Assembly: GCA_038323575.1 (NCBI GenBank)
Contig: JBBQHB010000007.1
Location: 1 to 64,000 of the forward strand
Source of the DNA: CAINVV01 sp038323575
Lineage (GTDB): Bacteria; Bacteroidota; Bacteroidia; Bacteroidales; Prolixibacteraceae
Length of the DNA stretch: 64,000 bases
Direction: 5' to 3'
Position numbers and translations under genes: made by a program. Below the pieces are notes generated by a model. That model saw nothing but the letters and a program-made list of their open reading frames with translations. It did no database searches and was not told the DNA's origin. Below, one piece after another: positions 8,275-16,908 of the stretch; within the stretch, counting starts at the first letter, position 1; each line of letters starts with the position of its first letter.

Positions 8275-9197
8275 TTATATCCGAAGGTAACTGCAACCAC
8301 CACATGAATAATCATGACAACCAGCATAATCATAGCGAAAGGTAAATGAGCAACATGCCAGTATGCAAAGAGTTTCTGCATCGTGACCAGCCGATCAATT
8401 CTTTTTTTCAGAGACAATTGATTTTTAAAAATGTGAATGATCTCTCCGGCCTTTTTGGTTGGAACATTTTGAATTTTTAGTTCATTCCTTAGCTTTTTTA
8501 AGGCGACCCTTTCTTCCCTTCTTCTTCCAGATAAACCTGATTGATTTTCTGATTTAACGGTTGAATAATCAATCAGTTCATAAATACTTTCATCCAAAGT
8601 AATGGATTGCCTGAGTTGTTTGTTCATTTCAGATTGCTGGTCCTCCATCTCATGCAGGGTTAACTCTTTCCCTTCAATTGAATGCGGTATTTGAAGGTAA
8701 ATGTAACGTCCGATTATTCCGCTAAAAAAAACAGCTACCATGCTCCAAAAACTAACCGCCACAATACCTCCGAATTTGAAAGTAGTATGAAACAAAATAA
8801 GGAATGGACCGAGGGTGCACAGAAATATATGAAATTCAAGCCAGTGTTTGAGCACACCGATCCTGGAAAAAATCCTCAACCGTTTCCTCAACATGTAGGA
8901 GAAAACACCGAATACAATTAAAAATGACCCAATAATTCCCAACCCATGGCCGACGAGTCCACTCGCCTTAAAAGTCTGGTTTAATGGATGAAAATGCCTC
9001 TCTTCCAATGGAATTGAATAAAAATCATAACCCAGATACAATAAAATAGAAACAGTTAATACAACAATTATAACCAGTGCTGATATTGCTATCGAATGAA
9101 TGGCAGAATCTTTCAATTTCATTTTTAAAGATCGAAGAGGTGGGTTTATTGGCTCTAATTTGTACGCTTCATGCAATCTAAAGATCGAAGTTAGCAT
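8262..9197 (-). CDS. Histidine-rich five-helix membrane protein, cytochrome b-like
   Basis: The 311-residue protein has about five membrane helices (near 36-57, 80-101, 119-137, 144-168 and 280-303). Histidines sit in or next to helices at H84, H118, H123, H137, H281, H284 and H298, a pattern expected of a di-heme cytochrome b. A charged cytoplasmic region (about 170-275) separates the fourth and fifth helices. I do not recognise a named family. As first gene of the operon it is a likely quinone-linked membrane partner of the ferredoxin/flavoprotein and the cytochromes. An alternative ATG at 9122 would remove 25 residues that are not needed for the first helix; no clear ribosome-binding site decides between them. 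Confidence 0.6.
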   Translation of the reverse strand: MLTSIFRLHEAYKLEPINPPLRSLKMKLKDSAIHSIAISALVIIVVLTVSILLYLGYDFYSIPLEERHFHPLNQTFKASGLVGHGLGIIGSFLIVFGVFSYMLRKRLRIFSRIGVLKHWLEFHIFLCTLGPFLILFHTTFKFGGIVAVSFWSMVAVFFSGIIGRYIYLQIPHSIEGKELTLHEMEDQQSEMNKQLRQSITLDESIYELIDYSTVKSENQSGLSGRRREERVALKKLRNELKIQNVPTKKAGEIIHIFKNQLSLKKRIDRLVTMQKLFAYWHVAHLPFAMIMLVVMIIHVVVAVTFGYKWIF

Positions 9198-9611
9198 TTT
9201 CTACCAAAGTACCAAAACTACAGTAAATCAATGCTAAGACGCTGATTCTTATTGATTCATGGATAAATCTAACTTATTGGATGAACAAGATATAATAATT
9301 TCAGTGAAATGAATTAAATCTGTTATCAAAGCTAAATGAACCGATAACCAGTTACAACACAATAATCAAGACTAACCTTTTGAAAATAATCACAACAATA
9401 AGACTTATTTATCAGATTATTAGCTAAATAGTTATCAACTATAAAATCATTACAGGGTTAGTTCTGCCACCTATAAATTTTAATCTGAATAGCAATCAGA
9501 CCTATATTTATAATAATTCTATTTAATCATTCAGTAAACCATATAGTTCTGAATTTTAAAAATATCATGAAACATAAAAGAACCTGGAAGATAAGCGTCC
9601 AAAACAAAATC
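9198..9611. other. AT-rich intergenic region upstream of the cytochrome operon
   Basis: These 414 bp lie between the end of plsY and the first gene of the cytochrome operon, both on the minus strand. I see no open frame of note, no RNA gene and no strong terminator. A candidate promoter element lies at its left edge (9213-9220). Confidence 0.6.
9213..9220 (-). promoter_or_regulatory. Candidate -7 element of the cytochrome operon
   Basis: Read on the minus strand the octamer is TAGTTTTG, matching the Bacteroidota -7 consensus TAnnTTTG. No good TTTG -33 box is seen at the usual distance. Transcription from here would start within about 10 nt of the 9197 start codon, or would give a leader of about 85 nt if the 9122 ATG is used. 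Confidence 0.3.
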
Positions 9612-10211
9612 TCAAATATTTTCTTTTCCTGAAATAAGCCTCTTCATGTTGGAAGAATGCCTGACTAAGATCAAGAAACAACATAAAATAAGGTAATAAA
9701 CGAGCAAGTTCCCGGCCTGAAGAATCAGGCCTGATAAGGGTAAAGTTATCGCCAGAGCGATTGATCCTGCAGAAACATATTTCAGGCTTCGTTTCACGAG
9801 AAAATAGACTGCAACTCCGCTAAGAACCTCAACCGGCGCAATCAGTAAAGAGGCTCCAAGTGTAGTGTTCACCCCTTTGCCTCCTTTAAAATGAAGAAAA
9901 ACTGAAAAATTGTGACCAAGGATAGCGCTGATTGCCACCAGAAAGATAAAATATTCGGGGAAAATATACAATTCCGATTTAACCGCAGCCTGGACCACTG
10001 CAACAGGAATGACTCCTTTAAGCATATCGAGCAATTGTACCTGAAATGCTATCCTTTTCCCGGCCACCCTGCCAACATTGGTTGAGCCGGTGTTGCCACT
10101 TCCGAATTCAAGTATATTTTTACCCGTTGATCTTCTGGTTAGTATATAACCAAAAGGTACAGCTCCGAGTAAATAACTGAGCAGGACAAGTATCACCAGA
10201 ACGGCAGCCAC
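9612..10211 (-). CDS. plsY: Acyl-phosphate:glycerol-3-phosphate acyltransferase PlsY
   Basis: PlsY transfers an acyl group from acyl-phosphate to glycerol-3-phosphate, the first acylation of phospholipid synthesis, in the inner membrane. The 199-residue length, several membrane helices and the family motifs GSGNTGSTNVGR (near 37-48) and HFKGGKGVNTTLG are clear. The start codon is GTG and shares a base with the TAG stop of the peroxiredoxin gene, so the two are probably translationally coupled. It is the last gene of an operon that begins with a FakA-FakB fusion, whose product (acyl-phosphate) is the PlsY substrate. Confidence 0.95.
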   Translation of the reverse strand: MAAVLVILVLLSYLLGAVPFGYILTRRSTGKNILEFGSGNTGSTNVGRVAGKRIAFQVQLLDMLKGVIPVAVVQAAVKSELYIFPEYFIFLVAISAILGHNFSVFLHFKGGKGVNTTLGASLLIAPVEVLSGVAVYFLVKRSLKYVSAGSIALAITLPLSGLILQAGNLLVYYLILCCFLILVRHSSNMKRLISGKENI

Positions 10212-10966
10212 TATTTCATTCCTTTCAGTATATTCAGCGCCTCTTCAACATGCTGTTCTGCTTTCGTTTGTGAATTGAAGATATAAACCACTTTACCTTC
10301 TTTGTTCACGATATAGGTTACCCTGCCGGGAATCAGTCCAAGGAAATTGGTGGGAACGCCGAAAAGCTTGCGGACTTTTTCTCCACCGTCACTGAGCAGT
10401 GTGTAATTAAGGTGGTATTTTTCCGCAAAATCCTTGTGGCTTTTTACGGATTGGGAACTGATACCAATAATTACCGCATCAGCATCCCTGAATACTTCAA
10501 ACTGGTCCCTGAATGAACAAGCCTCCTTGGTACATCCCGGACTATCGTCTTTGGGGTAAAAATAGATGACAAGATTTTTTTTACCGAGAACCGAACTGAT
10601 ATCAAACAATTCTCCGTTTTGATCTTTTAACGAAAATCCGGGAATTGAACTTCCAGTTGAAATTTTTTCCATTTCTTTTGAATTTTGGGTTTGTGCCTCA
10701 CTTCTGAAATTAAAATAGAGCAGAAATAGAACCAGGTATATTGTCAGATAAATGCGGTACGAATTCCTTAAACGAAGGTATTGCTTATTCCCCGGGAAAC
10801 TATTGCTGAAAAGTGCTTTTATTTCTTTCATGAATATAGGTTTAATATTGATGATCCAACTATCAGTCTGGTAGACCAATTTCCTGAATTTACTACGAAA
10901 CCAGGTTAGGGGAATTCCCCAAATAACAAAAAGAATCAGCCAGATATTGTTAAGTACAAAGTTCAT
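10211..10966 (-). CDS. Peroxiredoxin (BCP/PrxQ type) with N-terminal membrane extension
   Basis: This enzyme reduces hydroperoxides by thiol chemistry. The peroxidatic and resolving cysteines form the DDSPGCTKEAC motif, five residues apart as in the PrxQ/BCP group. The domain fills the C-terminal ~150 residues and ends in a typical thioredoxin-fold segment (GRVTYIVNKEGKVVY). The start at 10966, 5 bp after the upstream gene, yields 251 residues; a longer frame would run into that gene. Two hydrophobic stretches (about 5-18 and 75-90) precede the peroxiredoxin, so it is probably membrane-tethered, which is unusual for the family. The extension could be a separate small protein fused here. Confidence 0.8.
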   Translation of the reverse strand: MNFVLNNIWLILFVIWGIPLTWFRSKFRKLVYQTDSWIINIKPIFMKEIKALFSNSFPGNKQYLRLRNSYRIYLTIYLVLFLLYFNFRSEAQTQNSKEMEKISTGSSIPGFSLKDQNGELFDISSVLGKKNLVIYFYPKDDSPGCTKEACSFRDQFEVFRDADAVIIGISSQSVKSHKDFAEKYHLNYTLLSDGGEKVRKLFGVPTNFLGLIPGRVTYIVNKEGKVVYIFNSQTKAEQHVEEALNILKGMK

Positions 10967-10970
10967 ATTT

Positions 10971-11756
10971 TCACGTTTTTTTGGGAAACCATGGTAGGAA
11001 AGCAGATGTTTTCCTGATGTATTCGCGGTATTCCGGTTTGTCTGTTTTAAGTGATTTCTCAAGCAATGCCACGCCCGAAACTTTAATAATTAAAGCAGTC
11101 ATCAGCAAAGATCCCAATACCGGAAGGTAACTGCCGGCGGAGATGCAAAGGAGCGCAAAACCCCACCATACAGCCGCATCTCCGAAATAATTGGGATGAC
11201 GGGTATACTTCCAGAAGCCGGTATCCAGTACTTTCCCTTTGTTGGCCCGATTCGCTTTGAACCTTGCCAGCTGCCAGTCACCACCTGCTTCAAAAGCGAA
11301 ACCAATGCACCAGACCAGGATCCCGGCAAAATCCAAAAATGACAGATCCTGCTGCGCCGGCTCAAACTGTGCTCCCAGCAAAGGTGCAGAGATCAGCCAC
11401 ATCAAAATTCCCTGTAACAGAAAAGTCTGGAAATAGCTGATCCACCAGTAGCGTTTCTCTCCGTATTGTCTCCGGAACTCGCGGTAGCGGAAATCCTCTC
11501 CCTTCCCGATGTTGCGCCAGGCCAGGTAGGCAGACAGCCGAACGCCCCAAAGGGCAACCATGCCAAGCAACAATACTTTCCTGGTCCCAATATCCTCTGT
11601 GAAAACAAAATAAACAGCTGCTGACAGGATAAAACCAAGTCCCCAAAAAAGGTCAACAATGCTGACATTCTTCAGTACAATGCTGACCAGCCATAAAAAG
11701 GTCATCATGCCGGTGATAACAGCCAAATTAACCATATATACCTGATAAAAGCTCAT
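10971..11756 (-). CDS. DUF1295 family membrane protein (steroid reductase-like fold)
   Basis: The 261-residue protein has about six or seven hydrophobic helices and the C-terminal signature of the DUF1295/isoprenylcysteine methyltransferase-like superfamily: GFWKYTRHPNYFGD, then a glutamate-containing segment (LLEKSLKTDKPEYREYIRKTS). Members are integral-membrane enzymes acting on lipid substrates with NADPH or S-adenosylmethionine; the reaction here is unknown. It sits 10 bp after the FakA-FakB fusion and 4 bp before the peroxiredoxin, so a lipid-related role is likely. Confidence 0.85.
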   Translation of the reverse strand: MSFYQVYMVNLAVITGMMTFLWLVSIVLKNVSIVDLFWGLGFILSAAVYFVFTEDIGTRKVLLLGMVALWGVRLSAYLAWRNIGKGEDFRYREFRRQYGEKRYWWISYFQTFLLQGILMWLISAPLLGAQFEPAQQDLSFLDFAGILVWCIGFAFEAGGDWQLARFKANRANKGKVLDTGFWKYTRHPNYFGDAAVWWGFALLCISAGSYLPVLGSLLMTALIIKVSGVALLEKSLKTDKPEYREYIRKTSAFLPWFPKKT

Positions 11757-11766
11757 AATTTATTTT

Positions 11767-13563
11767 TTAGGATAACATGATGGAAACAGCCGTAGCACCT
11801 ACGCCGGCATTCATGCCGATTACAGGTGAAATGTCAACGACCGCCAATGGTTCAAAGCCTGTAAGTTGCTGCATCCGCCTGGTATATTCGTCAGCTCCGG
11901 GCAAATTATGGGCATGCAATACAACATACTTCCAGATTTTTTGCTGCCTGTGCAAAGCTTCAATCTTTTTCAAAACCAGCCTGACATTGGCAGATTGACT
12001 GAAAGTTTTGCCAATAAGTGTTGATTTTCCCTTTTCATCCATAGAAACGATTGGCTTGATGTTAAGCAGGCCCGAAATGAAACCTTTCGGTTTGGATACC
12101 CTGCCGCCCTTTACCATGTATTTGAGCGTCTTTACGCTCACAAATACCTTGGCTTTGAGGATCCATTCATCCATTGAGCCAAGAATTTCGTCAACCGAAG
12201 CTCCGTTTTCAATAGCCATTGCAGTGCGCAGAACAATCAGACCGAGCGCTCCGGATAAATTTTTGGAATCGAAAACATGAACCGGCTTGTTAAATTCCTT
12301 GCTGATTCGTTCAGCAGCTTTTTGACTGCTCAGGAAGGTTCCGCTGAACTGACTGGTCAGATGAAGTGATAGGATGGCATCATAATGGGATGCCAGGTGG
12401 GAGTACAGGTTGGTAAAAGCCCTTTCGTTGATTTGGGAGGTGCGGGGAAAATCAGGACTACTGTCAAGTAAATCGTAAAACAAGTCAGGCGTGATAGTCA
12501 CTTTATCAAGATAGTGGTTTTCACCAAAATTCAGGTTGATAGGTAAAACATGAACCTGATAAAAATCAAGGAGTTCCTGCGGCAAGTCGCAGGTTGAATC
12601 TGTCACAAGGGCAATGTTCCATTTCCGGTTCTTTACCACCTCGTTTTGCCGCAGCATATCATCTACTTTTTGGGAAGTAATCGTTCCAAAGTCTTTCAAT
12701 TCATGGAAAAGACCGGCAGGTTGATTGGTATGCACATGTATCCGTGTTGTTGCTGCGGCACCGGCAACAACGGCAGAATCGCCATATTTTTTCAGAATAG
12801 ACTGAATTTCAGCCTGATCCAATTTCATGTTTTTGATAAGGGCTTCCGTGCAATACCGGAATCCGATACTGTCATTGGCTGTCTCTTCTGTGTGAACAAG
12901 TGAAATAATTTGCGGTGCCTCTGTCAGGATGAACCTGAGATTCTTTGACCGGATCAGATCAATAATTCCCTCAATAAAAACGACAAATCCTTTGGCGCCG
13001 GCATCTACGAGATTGAATTGCTTAAGCACTTTCAGCTTTTCTTTTGTCTCAAGCAGCGACTTTTTAAGAATATCCAATGAATCAAGAAGTACCTCGTTAA
13101 AATCGGTCATTATACCTTTCCTGCTTTCCAGAAAATCCGCCCAGTCGCTTATGACCGTTAGCATTGTTCCCTCAACCGGATTGGCAACGGCCTGATAAAT
13201 ATACCTTACAGATCTTTTAATAATTTCGGCAAATTCGGTAAAGGTTAAGACATGTTTATCGTCAGTTTCAAGGCTGAGGCCATAGAAAAACTGAGCAAAA
13301 ATAACACCTGAATTTCCCCTGGCACCTACCAGTGCAGCTTCTGCGATTACTCCGGCTGTGGCCGTAAAAGAGCGGTCAGGCTTAATATTATCCATAATTG
13401 ACCTGACAGTAGATGCAAGATTTGTACCTGTATCTTTATCATTCACAGGAAAGACATTGATATTGTTAAGGTCTGTCTGATTTTGCAGAATTCTCCGGGC
13501 ACCCGCTAAAAAGGTATAGTAGAGATATCTTCCGTCAATCCGGTAAACAGGTTGGTTTATCAT
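11767..13563 (-). CDS. FakA-FakB fusion: Dak2-type fatty acid kinase with DegV domain
   Basis: The N-terminal ~200 residues are a Dak2/DhaL nucleotide-binding domain (VNDKDTGTNLAST and GARGNSGVIFAQF motifs). Residues ~200-310 match the middle region of FakA. The C-terminal ~285 residues are a DegV/FakB fatty-acid-binding domain (IALVTDSTCDLP, then the SSPDFPRTSQ and TSQFSGTF segments). In Firmicutes FakA and FakB are separate proteins that phosphorylate exogenous fatty acids to acyl-phosphates. Here both activities are in one 598-residue chain, lacking only part of the FakA C-terminus. As first gene of an operon ending in plsY, it probably feeds acyl-phosphate directly to PlsY. Confidence 0.88.
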   Translation of the reverse strand: MINQPVYRIDGRYLYYTFLAGARRILQNQTDLNNINVFPVNDKDTGTNLASTVRSIMDNIKPDRSFTATAGVIAEAALVGARGNSGVIFAQFFYGLSLETDDKHVLTFTEFAEIIKRSVRYIYQAVANPVEGTMLTVISDWADFLESRKGIMTDFNEVLLDSLDILKKSLLETKEKLKVLKQFNLVDAGAKGFVVFIEGIIDLIRSKNLRFILTEAPQIISLVHTEETANDSIGFRYCTEALIKNMKLDQAEIQSILKKYGDSAVVAGAAATTRIHVHTNQPAGLFHELKDFGTITSQKVDDMLRQNEVVKNRKWNIALVTDSTCDLPQELLDFYQVHVLPINLNFGENHYLDKVTITPDLFYDLLDSSPDFPRTSQINERAFTNLYSHLASHYDAILSLHLTSQFSGTFLSSQKAAERISKEFNKPVHVFDSKNLSGALGLIVLRTAMAIENGASVDEILGSMDEWILKAKVFVSVKTLKYMVKGGRVSKPKGFISGLLNIKPIVSMDEKGKSTLIGKTFSQSANVRLVLKKIEALHRQQKIWKYVVLHAHNLPGADEYTRRMQQLTGFEPLAVVDISPVIGMNAGVGATAVSIMLS

Positions 13564-13580
13564 ATTGTAATTAATTCTAC

Positions 13581-13588
13581 CAAATATA
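13581..13588 (-). promoter_or_regulatory. Candidate -7 element for the FakAB-PlsY operon
   Basis: The minus-strand octamer is TATATTTG, a full match to TAnnTTTG, 18 bp ahead of the FakA-FakB start codon. No clear -33 element was found. Confidence 0.4.
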
Positions 13589-13756
13589 CGTAAAATGATA
13601 ACAGATGTTTTTTTTTATGCAAATATCATTGATCCAGAGCTATAAGTTTAAAGGGATTTTTGAATACAATTAATTCACGCTAATTGGCTTAAATAGTTGT
13701 AAATCTTTGAAATTAAAGCTTTTTTTGTTTAATTTGGTTCAGGAAGAGAATTTGAT

Positions 13757-15223
13757 ATGAAGATACTGTTAACTGGCGCTACCGGATACATTGGGAAAAG
13801 AGTCCTTCCTGTCCTTTTGGAACAGGGACATGAAGTAATATGCTGTGTCAGGGATAAAAACCGTTTCCCCACGGGTGGAATTTACAAACATCCCAACATC
13901 TCATTTTTTGAAATTGATTTTCTTAAAGCGTATATATCCACCGATGCCATTATAGAAATTGATGCTGCTTATTACCTGATCAACTCAATGGGCAGAAAAT
14001 CGGAAGATACCGGACTTCAGGACGAAACCTCCGCACAAAACTTCGTGCGGATGATCAAACTAACTACGGTCAAACAAATCATCTGCCTTGGCAGTATATC
14101 GAACGGTAATCCTGCCGCAAACTCAGTTTCAACCGGCAAAGTGGAAACTATATTAAAGGAGTGCGGAATTCCGCTTACCTCTTTTAAAGCCGAAATCATC
14201 GTTGGATCAGGAAGCGCTTCCTTTGAGATCATCCGTGATCTGGTAGAATTATTGCCGGTAATGGTTGCCCCAAAATGGCTCAATACGAAAACCCAACCCA
14301 TTGCGATCCGGAATGTACTGGAATATCTTACCGGCGTATTAATGAGAAAGGAGACTTTCAACCAGACTTATGAAATCGGCGGACCAAATATTTTATCTTA
14401 CAAAGAAATGCTTCATCAATTCGCCGAGGTTCGCGGAATGAAAAGATATATTTTAATCTTACCAATAGCTGCGACCAGGTTTTCGTCTTACTGGGTTTAC
14501 CTGATTACTTCCACTTCCTACAATCTGGCGAAATACCTTGTTGACAGTATGCAATCAGCGGTTATCCCCAAAAAAAACAATCTAAATCAACTACTGGATA
14601 TTCAGCTTATTTCATACAAAGATGCAGTAAAGCTTGCTTTTCAGCGTATTGAGCAAAACAATGTGGTTTCGAGCTGGAAAGATTCACTGGCTTCAAGTTA
14701 TGACGACAACAGCCTGCTTGAACATGTTAAGGTTCCGACAAAAGGGTGTTACAGGGACAGGAGAAATATAGAGATTACCACCAGTGTTGATCAGGTGCTC
14801 AGCAACATGTGGTCGATTGGCGGTGACCGTGGCTGGTACTACGGTAACTGGCTGTGGGATATCCGCGGCTACCTCGACAAATTGTGGGGAGGTGTCGGAT
14901 TGCGGAGAGGAAGGACCAATGCAGATACGATTTATACCGGAGATACGCTGGATTTTTGGCGGGTATTGGCGGCGGACAAGCAAAACAGACGGCTGTTGCT
15001 GTACGCCGAAATGAAATTGCCGGGAGAAGCATGGCTCGAATTCAAAATCATTCACAAAAGCAAAAAGCCATACTTACAGCAAACTGCCACTTTCCGCCCG
15101 GTAGGTGTAGCCGGCAGGCTCTATTGGTATGCTGAACTGCCATTTCATCTTTTTATTTTTAACGGGATGGCTAAAAACCTGATCCGCTACAACAATAATT
15201 TACCCAAAAAGGAAGCCAATTGA
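13757..15223 (+). CDS. SDR-type NAD(P)-binding protein with C-terminal DUF2867
   Basis: The 488-residue protein starts with an extended-SDR Rossmann domain (GATGYIGKRV, 7-16) of the NAD-dependent epimerase or NmrA type. A C-terminal DUF2867 domain (about 340-480) follows, a fold related to SRPBCC lipid-binding domains. The same two-domain arrangement occurs in uncharacterised proteins annotated as SDR oxidoreductases. Substrate is unknown; the DUF2867 part suggests a hydrophobic or quinone-like ligand. It is a single-gene unit, diverging from the FakA-FakB operon and followed by a terminator. Confidence 0.8.
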   Translation: MKILLTGATGYIGKRVLPVLLEQGHEVICCVRDKNRFPTGGIYKHPNISFFEIDFLKAYISTDAIIEIDAAYYLINSMGRKSEDTGLQDETSAQNFVRMIKLTTVKQIICLGSISNGNPAANSVSTGKVETILKECGIPLTSFKAEIIVGSGSASFEIIRDLVELLPVMVAPKWLNTKTQPIAIRNVLEYLTGVLMRKETFNQTYEIGGPNILSYKEMLHQFAEVRGMKRYILILPIAATRFSSYWVYLITSTSYNLAKYLVDSMQSAVIPKKNNLNQLLDIQLISYKDAVKLAFQRIEQNNVVSSWKDSLASSYDDNSLLEHVKVPTKGCYRDRRNIEITTSVDQVLSNMWSIGGDRGWYYGNWLWDIRGYLDKLWGGVGLRRGRTNADTIYTGDTLDFWRVLAADKQNRRLLLYAEMKLPGEAWLEFKIIHKSKKPYLQQTATFRPVGVAGRLYWYAELPFHLFIFNGMAKNLIRYNNNLPKKEAN

Positions 15224-15248
15224 GCATTCATCTTCAATTTACACCATA

Positions 15249-15281
15249 AAAAAAGAGGCTGTTAACCTCTTTTTATTTTTT
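15249..15281. terminator. Bidirectional intrinsic terminator
   Basis: The arms aaaagagg (15251-15258) and cctctttt (15266-15273) flank a 7-base loop, with A and T runs on both sides. The structure can end both the SDR/DUF2867 transcript from the left and the small secreted-protein transcript from the right. Confidence 0.85.
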
Positions 15282-15298
15282 TGCCTGATTACAAATCA

Positions 15299-15505
15299 TC
15301 ACTTAGGAGCAGGCTTTACAACTTTAGCGTCGGTAGTTGTGGCACCTTTGCTGCAGCAAGCTTTGGCGCCTTCTTTTGCACAAGCAGCTTTAGCTTCTTT
15401 GGTACATTCTGTTTTAGCAGCTTCTTTTGGTTTATCCTGAGCAAAAGCAGGTGCTATCATGGCTACTGCAAACGTAAAAGTCAATAATAGGGCGAATTTT
15501 TTCAT
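15299..15505 (-). CDS. Small secreted Ala/Lys-rich protein with four cysteines
   Basis: The 68-residue product starts at the ATG at 15505, since the longer frame would need a TTG. It has a signal peptide cleaved after about PAFA. The mature ~46 residues are rich in alanine and lysine and carry four cysteines, two of them adjacent (KACCSKG). No family is recognised. The cysteines could bind metal or form disulfides, which is a guess. It diverges from the histidine kinase gene with 125 bp between, so that two-component system may control it. Confidence 0.6.
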   Translation of the reverse strand: MKKFALLLTFTFAVAMIAPAFAQDKPKEAAKTECTKEAKAACAKEGAKACCSKGATTTDAKVVKPAPK

Positions 15506-15584
15506 AACAATCAATTTTTACTATTTATTTGAATTCAAAATAAGTGAAAAATTTGATTCGTCCGACATCAATAGCTGTTAATGC

Positions 15585-15614
15585 TTTGTTAAAATTATAA
15601 AACGATCAAATTTG
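15585..15614 (+). promoter_or_regulatory. Candidate promoter of the two-component system
   Basis: A TTTG at 15585-15588 and CAAATTTG at 15607-15614 (one mismatch to TAnnTTTG) are 18 nt apart, close to the usual Bacteroidota -33/-7 spacing, just upstream of the histidine kinase start. Confidence 0.35.
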
Positions 15615-15630
15615 TTTATAATTTTACTCC

Positions 15631-16908
15631 ATGAGCCAATTGAAAAGATATATCCCGGTATTCACTGCATTACTCTCAATCCTGATCCTTTTAGGGTTGC
15701 AGGTATATTGGCTTCTCTATTCCTATAAGATAGAAGAGGCGCTGTTCAGTAAAAGTGTAAGGATTGCCCTCAACCAAACCATCGCAACCATTAGTAAGAA
15801 TGAGGGTATGTGTCAATCGATGCAGAAAAGTATCTCCTGTGACAGCTCTTTCAGGGCCAGTAGAAATAGAACCCCTCATGTTTTGAAAAATCTGGATAGT
15901 CAAATCCGTAGGGAATTGGCTCAATACGAAATTGACCTTCCCTATGAGTTGGCCATTTTTAAAGGGAAAGATACCCTGAAGATCAATAATCTTGATCAAC
16001 TGGTCGGCTCGGAGTGTTACAGGCTGAGCCTGGATAATGTACTTGAAATGTCTGATACTGAGATTGGAGTAGTTTTTCCTAACCGTTACAATTTTTTCCT
16101 TCACCGGATGGGATTGATGTTCCTGGGCTCAGTCCTTTTGATATTATTAATCGGAATATCCTTTATACTTGTGATCAGGTATTATATGAAGGAGATACGT
16201 CTATCAAAAAATATAAAGGAGATGGTCAACAATCTTGCACATGAATTCAGGACACCTATCTCAAGTATATCCCTGGCCGCCAATATGATAAACCAGTCAG
16301 AGGAAGCTTCATCCAATTCAAAGCTCAGGCGGTATGCCGATACCATCATTGAGGAGAATAAGCGTTTACAGCGGCAATCAGACCATATCCTACAGCTGGC
16401 AGCCATCGAGCAGAATAATCTGGAGTACCATTTCCAAAAATCAGACCTTACGGTAATCCTGGATGAAGCCATCAGATCCGTCAACTTTCTGGTTGAACAA
16501 AAAGGAGGAAAGATGACAAAAGAATATGGTGAAGAGCCTGTCTTTATATATGGCGATCACATTGAACTGGTTCATGTGATGATGAATCTGCTTGTCAATG
16601 CCTATAAGTACTCTCATCAGAAAATTGAAATCACAGTAGCCGTAAAAAAACTTGAGAACGGAACACTGGTAGAGGTTATCGATAAAGGAATAGGCATTCC
16701 TTCGCAGGAAAAAAAGAGGATATTCGAAAAATATTACCGAATACCTACCGGTAATCAGCACAATACCAAAGGTTTCGGCATCGGACTTTATTATGTGAGA
16801 GAAGTTCTGAACGCCCATCATGCGACCATTCATGTTGAAAGCGAACCCGGAAAAGGAAGCAAATTTTCTATCCTTTTCCCGAAAAAGAAAGGCGAAACAT
16901 GGAGTTAA
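15631..16908 (+). CDS. Sensor histidine kinase
   Basis: The 425-residue kinase has two membrane helices (about 8-30 and 163-188) enclosing a ~130-residue periplasmic sensor with two cysteines. The phosphoacceptor H204 lies in NNLAHEFRTPIS. The ATPase domain follows, with N (MNLLVNAYKYSH), G1 (VIDKGIGIPS), F (FEKYYR) and G2 (GFGIGLYYV) boxes. There is no HAMP domain between the second helix and the H box. The gene overlaps the response regulator by 10 bp, so the pair is cotranscribed. The signal is unknown. Confidence 0.95.
   Translation: MSQLKRYIPVFTALLSILILLGLQVYWLLYSYKIEEALFSKSVRIALNQTIATISKNEGMCQSMQKSISCDSSFRASRNRTPHVLKNLDSQIRRELAQYEIDLPYELAIFKGKDTLKINNLDQLVGSECYRLSLDNVLEMSDTEIGVVFPNRYNFFLHRMGLMFLGSVLLILLIGISFILVIRYYMKEIRLSKNIKEMVNNLAHEFRTPISSISLAANMINQSEEASSNSKLRRYADTIIEENKRLQRQSDHILQLAAIEQNNLEYHFQKSDLTVILDEAIRSVNFLVEQKGGKMTKEYGEEPVFIYGDHIELVHVMMNLLVNAYKYSHQKIEITVAVKKLENGTLVEVIDKGIGIPSQEKKRIFEKYYRIPTGNQHNTKGFGIGLYYVREVLNAHHATIHVESEPGKGSKFSILFPKKKGETWS

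Noticed and set aside
9198..9611. tRNA, riboswitch or small gene in the 414-bp gap
   Set aside because: No cloverleaf, conserved box or credible frame was found; the region is simply AT-rich.
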